Source: Pieris napi (Eukaryota > Arthropoda > Insecta > Lepidoptera > Pieridae). From it: a DNA stretch of 64,000 nt. The stretch lies in the NCBI RefSeq assembly GCF_905475465.1, contig NC_062243.1, positions 12,486,267 to 12,550,266 of the forward strand. The letters are read 5' to 3'. The notes beneath the pieces were generated by a model. That model was not told where the DNA came from. It made no database searches and saw nothing but the letters and a program-made list of their open reading frames with translations. A program made the position numbers and the translations under genes. Below are positions 22,691 to 34,000 of this stretch, in pieces. Position 1 is the first letter of the stretch. Each line of letters starts with the position of its first letter.

Positions 22691-25600
22691 TTAATTAAAT
22701 ACTGTAGACGCAGATCTTGATCCGACTGTGAAATCTTTGTACTGAGAGAAGACGCACAGCTGAAATTAAAAATCGTGTTTTATTTCTCCATGTTTTCGCA
22801 ATTTATCTGCGAAATGAGGACGTAATTTCAGTGTTGCCAACAAACTTTGAAGGAATTCGGAAAATTATTTAATGTAAAAATGAGAATCAACAGATTCGCT
22901 TGACGACTATCATATCTCCAGGAAATTTCACTATCTCATATGCTGACCTAGACATTAAGTTATCAATATAGATAAGATTAGCATATATATGCTACTACAT
23001 ATATATGTATCGTGCAATTTTATCTTAATATGGATTAGTAAAGTGCCAATTCAAAAACGCCGATAAAGCCTATTTATTAATTATCATGTAAATAAAGTAA
23101 GTAATTCTGTATAGTTTCGATGTTATAATTTTTTATGTGTCAAAATTCACCCAACCTTGCAAAAAGTACCAGGAAAGCAGATTTGGGTAGAAAGTTGAAG
23201 ACTTTTTACTGAAAGACTTTTCGTACACTTTAAGTAAAGGGATGATTTATTTTAATCTTCTACCGTTTACTTATTACGAGTGAGTGCACGTGTGCATTTA
23301 CGCAAGGAGTATTTAAAATGTTTTTTTTATAAAAAAGGGGACAGCCAAAAAAGACAGCTACCGCATCCCATGAACACCTATTATGTTGCCGGAGATCGCA
23401 TCTTTTTGGGACCTCCACTGGAATCCAAGGTCAAATATATATTCTAAATCATTTTTTTGAAATAAAAAAATACATAGAATTTCTTTACAGTACTAAGCCA
23501 ATACGATAATGTAGAACAAAATATATAATATATATTTAAATGTGTGTTTAAATTCTTCTAGATAAATCATACCTTATCCTTTAGTTGTTGACACATATGA
23601 AGAGCTGCAGTTAGCATAAAGAGTACATCGCTAAGCCAAGGTACAGCGCAGTCAGCTTGACAAGAGTCAATGCGCATTGTCCCGTGAACTGAACTGAGCT
23701 GATAAGCCACGAAAATCAGTTTGCTTGATTGTATGTAGAAAGATATCGCCAGATCCTCGGGTAAATTTGGGGATAGCGCTTTCTGAAATACATAAAAAAG
23801 TGCGTTCGTACAAAGTACACATGTCAGAAGTGTTTTTAAGTCTTGTTCATATTTATACAAATATAAAACTTTAGACTTCCGAGACTTAGACGGAGGGAAA
23901 AGGGAAGATATGTTAGGAATTTAATTGTCATTAAAATTAATTGGAAAAGGGAAGATATGTTAGGAATTTAATTATCATTAAAATTAATTTAATTTTTTTA
24001 AGTCTTCGATAATAAAAACACGTAACAATTTAATTTACAATTGGTAATTTGAGATTTTGCATAAAATATAAAATATGTACTGTAAATTGTCTTTACGAAA
24101 CTTTAATTTTAAAAATAGAATTTCTATAAGGTAATTCGCCCTTCTCACTCTCTTTCTCAATCGGTCTCAATCGCTCTCTCCCTTTTCTTCGACAAAAACG
24201 CTGCACATCTTCGTGAGGCTAATATTATTATTATTGCGTTTCATCCGTAAAAAAATTACCCTCATTCGGTTTCAAGAAGTTTCACTTCAAAAAGTCATAA
24301 AGTTATTTATAGGGGGGTGAAGTGACGCTGGTTATGGCGTGAGAGGCGTTCAAGTACGTCGCCGTCTTTTAATATACCATAGAGTTCGATTTTCGGCGTA
24401 ACAATAATTATCTGAGCTACAATTTATAAAGATGTATATTTCCTCCTTACTAAAGACGGCGTTAGCGATTAGATAGCGAGAAGGCTGTAATTAGCAGATT
24501 TTAGTAGCAATTTATTTCCTCTTTAAAATATTAAGTTGTTTAATTTCAGATATCTTTTACCTACTCGTACTGAATTGACTTATGTTTTCTGTTTCATATA
24601 CATATATAATGTTTATCAATGTAATCTGTTCTAGCTTTAAATATTGCCTAAGTGTCTACTTTTATAATATAGATATATAGCTATAATATTTTAAAAAATA
24701 AATTTGAACTGGCTTGTCTGTTTATTTGTTGTAGATATTTGAAATATGTTTGGTTCATTATCAAATGATATTGTCTGCTATCATTCAATTTAATGCCCCA
24801 ATTGATCTCGATCATCGTAATAAAGTTATTTAGAACAACATACGTGTCTTATTTTATCAAGTAATGTATATTGTGAGATAGTGTAGTGGGTGGGAACCAA
24901 ATGGGATTTTATATATTACTAGCTGCCCCGCGAACTTCGTTTCTCCTTAATGCCTAGCCTAGCTTTTTAGTACATACCAACATGAAACATTTTGTTATGC
25001 TACCCAAGAGACTGTTCGGTTTTCCGGAATGAAAACTTTTTAGGTTATTCTGTGATTTTTCTCTATATAAACCCCAGAGTTCAAGTTATAAGTTCTTAAC
25101 TAACAAATAAAAAATAGGGGTTGATCGGTAGATGAAAATTAAGGGTCCTATGTATTTTTATATACTGTATCATAAAACAAAAATTTGTCAAAATCAAAAA
25201 TACTTTTTTGGGACACCCCTTATCACTTAGAGTTTTGAAAGAGTAGATAGTAGCCGATTCTCAGACTTAGTGAATATGCATAGAAAATTTCATAAGAATC
25301 GGTCGAGCCGTTTCTGTGGAGTATTGGAACGAACATTGTGACACGAGAATTTTATATATTAGATATTATAGTCGTTAATTTAAGGTCGTTCGACCCAAAT
25401 TCACGAATAAATTTTCTCTTTAAGCGTTTAACAACAGCTAGCGGAATAATAAAAAATCAGAAACATACATAGACAAAACTTATCACTAAGTATGACTTCC
25501 GTGTGTCAAAATCGTATCGGATTTGACATACAAGTTTCACAGTCACGACGACGTATCTACCATAGAAAAACTATCTAATTGCTCCAAGTCCGTCTTCTTC

Positions 25601-28258
25601 ATACTATAACTTTGTGCTACATTGATAAGAAATTTGAAATGACATTGAATCTGTGTAAATGTTCTCAATAGCTATTTATAGCATGTAGGTCAGGTTTAAC
25701 TTCGATGAAATAATAGCTGACGAGATGTCTTGTTCTCTTTGAGCATTTTCAATGTCTTCCTTATGTATACACGAAACACATGTATATATCAGTGTATAGT
25801 AGATGAAAAATGCAACTAAGCATGAATTGTGTTCTATGAAGTCCTGGTATAAAATACACAATAACTAAATGAAAATTAACAAGATTTTTGTTTCTACCAA
25901 AAATGCTAATCGTAATTGCTCCGATACATAGATTTTTAAAGAAGATTATATAACTGCCAAAGGGAGCGTTCAAGTATTACGTAACGAATTTTGGGGGGGG
26001 GTCCTTTTGTAAAACGTAACGATGCGGGGCGGGGATTGAATTACGCGTTATTGTTTATATTATTTTCGACTTTCCAGTACATTACACCACATAATGGTAA
26101 CTTTTAGGTATAAAGAGTCACTGGGTGGTCACGAAACGTTTTACAATATTTGGGTACAGAAAGACGTTACGGCGCGTTACACGGGGGGGCGGCTCAATTA
26201 TCTCCAAAAATTGCGTGACGTCATACTTGAACGCTCCCAAAGGTGTTTTCATAAATATTTATAAGTCATACATAAAGGTTCATTACTTGTATACTGTTTG
26301 AAGAATACAAGGATTAAAATAAAACAATTTAAATGTTAAAATTCAATCGAGTAAATAGATACTATTTTTGGGTCTTGTAGATATTTTTGTATTGAATATT
26401 TTATTAGGGCAAATAAACATAAACCATAAACCATCAAAGACTGATCATTTGAACTCAGCATTATAAATTTTGCTTTATCACAAAGTAATAGCTAAATAAA
26501 TAAAAAGCTATTACACCGAGAGAAGTGAAAAATGAACAAACTTCTATTATTTACATTAATAATAACTCACCATATTTCGACTTTTCATTAACTCATCAAT
26601 AGCTTTTTTCTTTGGTAACACAAGAGCTGTACGCGCTCTTTGCAAGGATCCAATCAGACACTGAATTATATGTAACACTTCCTCCGATGACCTGTTTCAA
26701 ATTAAGTAATTAGAATAACACAAAAAAGTTATACTTGATACCTGTGGATCTACCATGAAGTTATCTGGTTTTGCCTTAGGAGCAAATATGTTATAGTATG
26801 TATGTTCACTATCTAATTTAAAATTGCATGGATCTGGTTAGCGCTGTGCCTTCTTAAGTTCCTATGTAATTTACACATGTATCCTTTACTAACAAAGTGT
26901 TTGATTGTCCTCATTTCAACATGCATGATGTTTGAGAGCAAAAATAAAACAAAATTCTATTTACCTAAACACATAATGTTTATCTACATTGTCAATGTAA
27001 CCAATAGCTTGTTGCAAATGGTTTGCCGCATCTTGTATCTGCTGTAACTTCCATGGACCATCTTGGTTAATTGATGTTCGACACATTAAGTGCATCTGTC
27101 TTAATACTTTGAAGCTTATATCCTAAAAACAACATGGTTTAGTAGTAGAATTTAAACATAACTGTATAGTTATGAGTAAATTCTACTTTGTTTGGCTCAA
27201 TATGAGTCTCAAGGTATAATTGTTTATTATGAGTATGGAGATTTATGTAAGACTGGAGATTTATGACACAACATTGTAATGCAAATAATGAAATTATTAT
27301 AGATGTAGTGTAGGTAATACAAAAATGATATCTTTATTGCAACTAAACATAAAAGATCCTTATCAATACATAATAACTCCTATAATACAAACAAATAACT
27401 AGCCAATACAGTTTCACCACATTAATTTGGTTGTAGAGTAGTTTTATATAGCCTTCTTCGATATGGATTATTTAACATATAATAGTTTTTTAATCCAAAT
27501 CAGTACTTTTCCAGTACTGGTATTGATATACCGTTATATACATTGAGTACATGCAAGATTCCATCTATATTTCATAACATTCGGTAATTGTTTTTCTAGT
27601 TAATCATTAGAATAAACTGATACCACACACATGAAAAGCGTGTACAGATAGAAGATAAGGTTATAAATAAATAAAAATAATGAGTACTGAAGTACTCTTA
27701 TAATACATACTGCATGTGTGATGCTGTCACCAGTAAGTGTCAATATGCATTTGAGTTGTTCTGGTTGAGAGGTCAAAATAAACTTATCCTGTTTTTGTCC
27801 TTCATTTCCATATAATGGCACTGGAAATCGATGAGCACATTCCTGAAAGATTTTCCATATGGTTAATTCCTACTTATTAATGTGCTTAAATAAAATACTA
27901 TGCATACATTTATATATATTATAGTGTCCAATACATACTTATTGGTAATTACTAACTACTAAATGTTTTACTTTAAATAACAGCAATACTTAGGTACTTA
28001 CATATTTTCTTATTTGATTTTTTACGTGGCTGTACCGCAAAAAGTACTTAAATGGCAAATATAAATATAAAATATAATTACTCACAACCAAGACAGTGTG
28101 GAGCTGGTGTAGTATAGCATGTACTTCTTCACGTAGAACCCATTCGAATTCTTCTTTCTATAATGAAAGTTAATGTAAATTTTATAAACTCCGAAATAAT
28201 GAATTAATTTAAATGAACATACCAAATTAGCAGCTTCTTCTTTTTCGTTGTCGTTCAT
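22691..28258 (-). CDS. rogdi: ROGDI homolog, V-ATPase assembly (rabconnectin-3/RAVE) subunit
   Basis: Coding exons, 5' to 3': 28223-28258, 28086-28157, 27711-27842, 26965-27122, 26571-26691, 23573-23782, 22691-22759. They total 798 nt (265 aa plus stop), in phase, all GT/AG. Landmarks are EFEWVLREEVHAIL (N-terminus), EQLKCILTLTGDSI, GPWKLQQIQDAANHLQQAI, VPWLSDVLFMLTAALHMCQQ and a last exon beginning LCVFSQY. The length is close to that of animal ROGDI (about 280 aa). Family knowledge: ROGDI is the Rav2-like partner of DMXL and WDR7 proteins in the complex that reassembles the V-ATPase on endosomes, lysosomes and synaptic vesicles. The start codon was chosen because MNDNEKEEAANL precedes the conserved helix directly. 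It is divergent from the plus-strand genes at 29 kb. Exon 6 lies next to a MITE, described separately. Confidence 0.93.
23335..23425 (+). repeat. Decayed dispersed repeat
   Basis: AAAAGGGGACAGCC, then CGCATCCCATGAACACC and GTTGCCGGAGA. A diverged copy of the 12400-12490 family, in the last ROGDI intron. Confidence 0.45.
23790..24310 (+). mobile_element. MITE family B, copy 1 (next to ROGDI exon 6)
   Basis: Shares long blocks with 39040-39460: AAAGTGCG.. TACAAAG, ACTTGTTCATATTTATA-like, TCCGAGACTTAGA, GGAAGATATGTTAGGAATTT, AAGGTAATTCGCCCTTCTCA, GACAAAAACGCTGCACATCT. An internal 50-bp unit is duplicated (about 23893-23990). Ends carry inverted AGAAGTG / TTTCACTTC motifs. It starts only 8-15 nt upstream of the ROGDI exon 6 3' splice site. 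Confidence 0.75.
24920..25375 (+). mobile_element. Non-autonomous dispersed element (ACTAGCTGCCCCGCG type)
   Basis: Opens with ACTAGCTGCCCCGCGAACTT and ends with CACGAGAATTTTATATATTA. It contains AATTTCATAAGAATCGGTCG and GAGCCGTTTCTGTGGAGTAT, hallmarks of a widespread arthropod repeat. A truncated copy lies at about 45215-45345. It sits in ROGDI intron 5; no coding capacity seen. Confidence 0.65.
25972..26238. mobile_element. Short inverted-repeat element (GGGAGCGTTCAAGTA), copy 1
   Basis: A 267-bp element whose ends are inverted: GGGAGCGTTCAAGTATTACG at the left and CGTCATACTTGAACGCTCCC at the right. The interior is G-rich (a run of nine G) and non-coding. A partial reverse-oriented copy is at 47690-47818. 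It lies in ROGDI intron 5. Confidence 0.85.
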
Positions 28259-28914
28259 TGTTATGTAGAATAAGATATTAAAAGAATACTGCTCCAAGTC
28301 ACTCAATACTCACGCTAAATAGAGAAATGAATTAGATTGTAAAAATTACAACTAAGTTCGAACCTTTAACTAATCATGTAAATACAATTTTTTTTCCCAA
28401 AATTCCAATGCACATAAATCAAGAGCAAAACGACAACAAATTACAAAATCTTCGGGATCAACGAAAATCGACAATTACAAATTCATAAAAAATTTAGAAC
28501 TAAAATCCTTTATCCTATAACTATTTCAGGGATGTATAAGTACTAGGTCTAGATAATACATAATACTTAATACTTAATAGCCTAATAAGTAATAGGTATA
28601 TATGACAAATGACAATGGATATTGCTCATTATTCTTCTAACTGACAATTGACGTTCCCCAAAAGAAAGTTCTTAACAGATAATAATATAATATATATAGA
28701 AAAAACTCTGACAATAAGCATGAAACCGATATGAAAACCAATACTTTTAATAAAAATTACAACCTAGCGGATGTAATAAAAAGAACTTAAAAACATTTTC
28801 AGCAAATATTTTTTTACACTAAAGACTTTTCTTTAGAGTTAGTCAAACTTATTAATAATATCTTATCAACTAACAGGAGGTTTTTAAAAAAATCTTATCG
28901 GAAAAATACTTATA

Positions 28915-29790
28915 ACTATAGTGCTTTTCATGAAAGAAGTCCCGCGGATATTTTTGGAACTAAATTTGACAGGTCGGCAATGTTGTCATTCGTCGATGTT
29001 ATCAAGTTCGTTTGTTGTGGTAGATTTTTGTGAATTTTTAACTAGCTTAGTGCATTTTAAATATTGATTACAATGCCAAAAGTTGTAAAAAGTTCGGCTC
29101 GAGAAATGATATTAAAGGTGAAAGAGTTCTGTGAAGCGGCACATAAGAATCAAGGTGTTTTAATACAACTAAACAATGTTCGGAAGAGAATTGCCGCCAT
29201 AACAGGTACTTTTTAGAGTTGCCATTTAATATTTTTTTGCTGTATTGATGGGAGTTTTATGATATAAATTCGTTTTTGCGACAAAATTCAACAAATACAT
29301 AACGTGATGAAACTAGGTAACTGAAATTAAAACATATATTACATAAGCATTATAAACTTAAAGTTATTATTATTTTTAATTGTTCATAATTTAATTGCAG
29401 GTGTGTCAGAAATAACTGTAACAAGAATTACAAACGAAGGTATAACAGCGGTGTGTACTTCGAAAAAAATTGTAACCCAACAATTATGCAATAAAACTCT
29501 GAATAAAAAATTGTATTGCTTTTCTTTACCCTATTTTCTCAACTTTTCCCTGTAAGTAGGTAGAACACCGCTAATATAAGTAAATAAATATATAGTTTTT
29601 ACATAACAGAAATATTGTTTCATCGAAGTATACAGAAAATAGTATTACTTGATAAATTACATCTGCTAAATGTAAATAAAATAGGTAAATTTTTTACTCA
29701 TAAATGGCAACATTACGTCATGCGATTGCAGCGCCGCGTCTGGGGGACTTCTTTCGTGAAAAGGACTATACAAGCTATATAGTATATACA
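28915..29790. mobile_element. Transposon-like element with imperfect terminal inverted repeats
   Basis: The left end reads TATAGTGCTTTTCATGAAAG followed by AAGTCCC. The reverse complement of the right end (about 29740-29790) reads TATAGTCCTTTTCACGAAAG followed by AAGTCCC, i.e. 25 of 27 bases match. A second inner pair (GGCAATGTTGTCATT against CGTAATGTTGCCATT) follows. The element encloses the HTH gene at 29073-29555. Its size (about 0.9 kb) and lack of a catalytic domain suggest an internally deleted DNA transposon. Confidence 0.6.
29073..29555 (+). pseudogene. Transposase-like HTH head, truncated
   Basis: Exon 1 is 29073-29205 and exon 2 is 29401-29555, joined GT/AG in phase (96 aa). The first 65 or so residues (MPKVVKSSAREMILKVKEF, then VLIQLNNVRKRIAAITG and VSEITVTRITNEG) form a helix-turn-helix of the type found at the N-terminus of insect Tc1/IS630-like transposases and many domesticated relatives. 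After ITNEGITA the sequence becomes low-complexity and stops, with no DDE/D catalytic region. It lies inside terminal inverted repeats. It could be dead, or a small DNA-binding protein made from the head; transcripts would decide. Confidence 0.6.
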
Positions 29791-30077
29791 GACTACAGTA
29801 CAGACTTCATTATAAGTCTACATTTTGAAGAATTTAAACTTTTTATAATTCAAAAAAAGTATAGACATTTGAATATTTATTGTGTACCTATACCTTTCAA
29901 CTACAAAGCATCTAAAATGTATCCTCATATTCTAAGAGCGTTTTATACGCAAATAGAAAATGTTTTACGTGGAAGTGGCGTTATAGCCGGGTTAGAAAAA
30001 TATCCGTAGTTTTATTTGTTCTACCGTAAGTACAGTACCGTAATTACGTATTTTCTTTCAGGAAGTCGGGCAGGCAT

Positions 30078-30290
30078 ATGAAGTATCCCTACACTTTATC
30101 GGCGAAAATCGCTCAATTTCCTTTCTTTTTTTATTTAAAAAATAATATAATATGGATGTATTATCCTCCGTCTATAGTTATATCATTTTACTTTATTTTA
30201 CAAATTCATAATTTAGTTAATTCTGAAGCCAATGTTAAAACTTGGGCTGAATCGCAAAGGAAAATAGCTGAAAAGGAGCAACACCATTAA
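30078..30290 (+). CDS. Small single-pass membrane protein of unknown function (70 aa)
   Basis: The ATG lies 17 nt after a good 3' splice site (TTTTCTTTCAG, ending at 30060), so a non-coding first exon is expected, perhaps ending at the GTAAGT at about 30027. The protein is MKYPYTLSAKIAQFPFFFYL, then a hydrophobic stretch (about residues 26-46), then LVNSEANVKTWAESQRKIAE and a charged, His-rich end. Size, basic aromatic N-terminus, one transmembrane helix and a charged tail recall small inner-mitochondrial-membrane proteins, but I do not recognise the family. AATAAA follows at 30334. Confidence 0.6.
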   Translation: MKYPYTLSAKIAQFPFFFYLKNNIIWMYYPPSIVISFYFILQIHNLVNSEANVKTWAESQRKIAEKEQHH

Positions 30291-30333
30291 AGTTATAAAA
30301 TTTAAAATACTGTCAATTATTTGGGGACTCCAA

Positions 30334-30339
30334 AATAAA
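30334..30339 (+). terminator. Poly(A) signal for the 70-aa gene
   Basis: AATAAA, 44 nt after the stop codon of the small membrane protein gene. The spacing supports that gene being real. Confidence 0.5.
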
Positions 30340-31098
30340 CTTAAAATATTCACTTAAAGAACTTTTATTTGTTATTTTACAGACGAAATGTTAGTTTTAT
30401 AAAAGGGATAGACTCTTGAACGACTCTTAAGTTTTATTATTTTGTACTACTTTAAAATAAATATCTATATTATTAAAAAAATGTTAGTTTTTGAACTTTC
30501 CATTATGTTCTGATAATGTTTTGCATATTGTACTAATCTTTTGATTTTCTATTATGATTGAGGTTGAGCCTTGAGATATGAGGGTTGTTCATTTGCCGTC
30601 AGCAGATGATCCAGCCCACTGCCCAGACGGATAGTCGCGAGTCGCGACTAGAGTGCTTTCCATGTGTGGAACGTTGTGTCAACCCGAAATCCATTATCCA
30701 ACACGATAGTCGCCATCAAACAAGTATTTCACTACTGTTATTGATAATAGATTGATTACACAACTTATGAATATGACTAGAATTAATTATAAATTTTTTC
30801 ACCTATCACAATATTTTTATTTATTATGTTATATAGTACACTATCAGCTGTCAACAGTATCTACTTTAACGTCACTGTCAAAAAACTAACTTTGTTGTTT
30901 TCACAATTTTCTATTGGAATTTGCCTAATAAATCGTTGTTTTTTTATTTTTGGTCCACATTCATTACTTAATGCGAGAGCTGTATTTCAACTCTATCATA
31001 TTATTGGCTAATTATTCATCTTTATTTGTGATTAAATTTGGGAAAAGAAAGATAAATGTGGCAAAGAATTAATTGTATGTTCGTAACAGCTTGTGAAA
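30340..31098. other. Intergenic DNA and presumed TBC1D9 promoter
   Basis: No gene is supported. It includes a small GC-containing palindrome (AGTCGCGAGTCGCGACT, about 30632-30648). The TBC1D9 start codon follows at 31099. No TATA or initiator could be assigned with confidence. Confidence 0.45.
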
Positions 31099-34000
31099 AT
31101 GTGGGTTAAACCGCAAGAAGTATTTCTTAAAACTGCACTGTGGTAAGTCTTTCTTTAATTACTTTCCTGACTATGTCAGAATAGTTATGATTTTGTTGTA
31201 AACTCCCAAACAACGTTTTTTAAAGGGACTGTGATGAAACTACGCTGTATTTTGTACTTCAACGAAGAAAAGGACATGGCAAATCAAAGGGGCTGTCTTC
31301 TCTTCTTGTAGGAACTTTAGACAGTGTAAGAGATACTAAACCAGCGCCGTATAGGATATTACATCAAACACCTAATTCTGAAATTTATTACGGTAATGAA
31401 TTTTATACATTTGCATTTCCCTTATTTATTGATCATTTTCTATAGTAAATATGTAGTTTCAAATTATATATATAATCTAAACTTTTTTTTAAACTCGCAT
31501 TAACTATCATTTGGCACGAGGTATTTTTCCCAACGAGTTAAAGGTTGCAAAAGTTGTACCAATTCATAAAGCCGGAAGTAAGCTTGACCCGTGCAATTAT
31601 CGCCCTATATCAGTTCTCCCAGTGCTTTCTAAGGTCTTTGAGAAGATTCTTTATAACCAATTAGAGTCATTCCTTAATTCAAAAGGTTTCTTTTACCGAA
31701 AACAATATGGCTTTAGAGCTCAATCAAATACTCTCGCTGCCACAATTGACCTCGTAACCAAAATTAAAAATAAAATTGATCAAAAACAAGTTGCCTTAGG
31801 TATATTTATCGATCTAAAAAAAGCCTTTGACACCATTAGTCATGAAAAATTATTACAAAAACTAAAACTTACCGGTGTTACAGGCAAAGCACTTGAAATT
31901 TTTAAATCATATATGGAGAACCGAAAACAAATAGTAAAAATAGGTGAATATGAAAGCAATTCCTGTATCCTGAATTTTGGCGTTCCCCAGGGATCAATAT
32001 TAGGCCCCCTCATGTTCCTCATTTATATTAACAGTATCAGTGATTTGGGTCTCAAAGGTGACATCTCCCTTTATGCAGACGACACAAGTCTCTTTTACTT
32101 TGGAAACTCGATCGAAGCTCTAATAGCCGACGCTCAAAATGATCTTAATCTGTTAAATGAGTGGTTTCAGTCAAATCTTTTAACTATTAATATTACAAAA
32201 ACAAATTATGTTATTTTTGCAGCAAAAAATAAAAAAATAAATAATAATTTCGAACTTAAAATAGACGGAAAAATACTTGAACGAAAACCTAAAGAAAAAT
32301 ATCTCGGACTTATTTTGGATAGTAACCTAACTTGGAAGCCACATCTAGAAAAAATTAAACTTAAACTAACTCCACTCACAGGGGCACTGCGAAACATAAC
32401 AAATTGTCTCCCACAAAAAGTGCGGTATCTGATCTATAATTCTCTGGTTAAGCCTCATGTCGACTACCTCATTGAGGTCTGGGGTACTGCAGCAAAGAGT
32501 AATTTGGATCCTATCCAGAGAACTCTGAATAGATTGATTAAAAACTTATTTAACTATAAACTTCGGACGCCTACTGAAAGGATATACGAGGAAACAAAAT
32601 TAATGAATATTAAACAAACGTACACATACTACACTTGTATTCTAGTACGCAAAATATTAAATAGGGAAATTAATTCTAATATAAAATTTTTAACCAAACA
32701 ACAAACACGAAATATTAACTTAAGACGTGCTAGTTACTTGGTGACCCGCCCTCCTAGAACTAACTATGGCAAAAGAAGTTTGGAGTATGAGGGTGGTACA
32801 ATTTATAATAAGTTACCATCAGTTATAAAAGCAGAACAAAATTATGCCCGATTTAAAAAGCTTCTAAAAACTTACACATTAATTAAATACAAATAAGTGA
32901 TTAAAATATAATATGTATATATATATATTGACAAGAATGCGATAACACTTGAAATGTTTAATGTCTAAAGAACTTTAAACTAACACTCCTCACGGTGTTA
33001 AAGAATTGTATTTGATATTGACCAAAATCTGCCTAAAAGTGATTTTAGTCTGTAAAAATGTTTTATAAACCTTGTACATGCCCTAAATATATAAATATAG
33101 GAATAAACTAAAAATAAAGTAGTGTTATGAAAAAAATTAAAATAATCAATGTAAACTTGTTATATCAGACTATGCCATCAATGCCACATCTAGTAAAAAC
33201 TCAAATTCGTACATCCGTGTTTTGCTTGGTTGACTGATCAAGTTTATTATGTCTACCCACATTTTTGGTGCTGTTCTGTTTTGTTATTTTATATATGTAC
33301 CTACATCTGTGCGCTCTAATTTCTAATTTTTAATCTTAGTTTTAAATATGTGTTTCTCAGTAAGTGAATTTTGTATGCAATTCTTATGAGAAATAAAGTT
33401 ATTCTTAAACCTGATGTGTGACTTTTTCCATAATTTCTATAATAAATTACCTGTTGTTTTATCAATATAAAATAGGATAAAATATATTATTAAACTTGCT
33501 TGTTTTTAAATATCAATAACAAAGTTTTGTTTTAGTAATAGCAACAGCTTTAACGGAACAAGAAATTAAACAAGATTGGCAGTGGCTGTTTGAAAATGTT
33601 AGTCCAACCTTACACTCATTTGATACAGAGGAAGAAATAACCGAGTTTGTGTGTTGTAAAATTAATTCACTTATTGCTACAGAACAGGAAAGTTTTACTG
33701 AAGGTATGGTATATGGTATTTAATGGTTTAGTCAATTAAAAGAGTTATGTAAGAAATGTTTGTAAGAGTGATGCATAATGGCTTTTCTCTACCATACTGT
33801 TTAACTGGGAAACATAATAATAATATAAGCCTTTATTCAGACAAGATACTATTTTACTTAATCTAGAATATACATGTTTAGTGTTGAAAATATTGAACTT
33901 AAATATAGTTGAATATTTACATTCCCTCGACAATCAATTGCCAACAAAAACCAAACACAAGATTGCCACCATAAATTTCTGACCTGGGCATTTTGGGTCA

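Noticed and set aside
29704..30009. 101-codon ATG frame upstream of the small membrane protein
   Set aside because: It starts inside the right terminal repeat of the HTH element and has no recognisable domain; most likely a chance frame.
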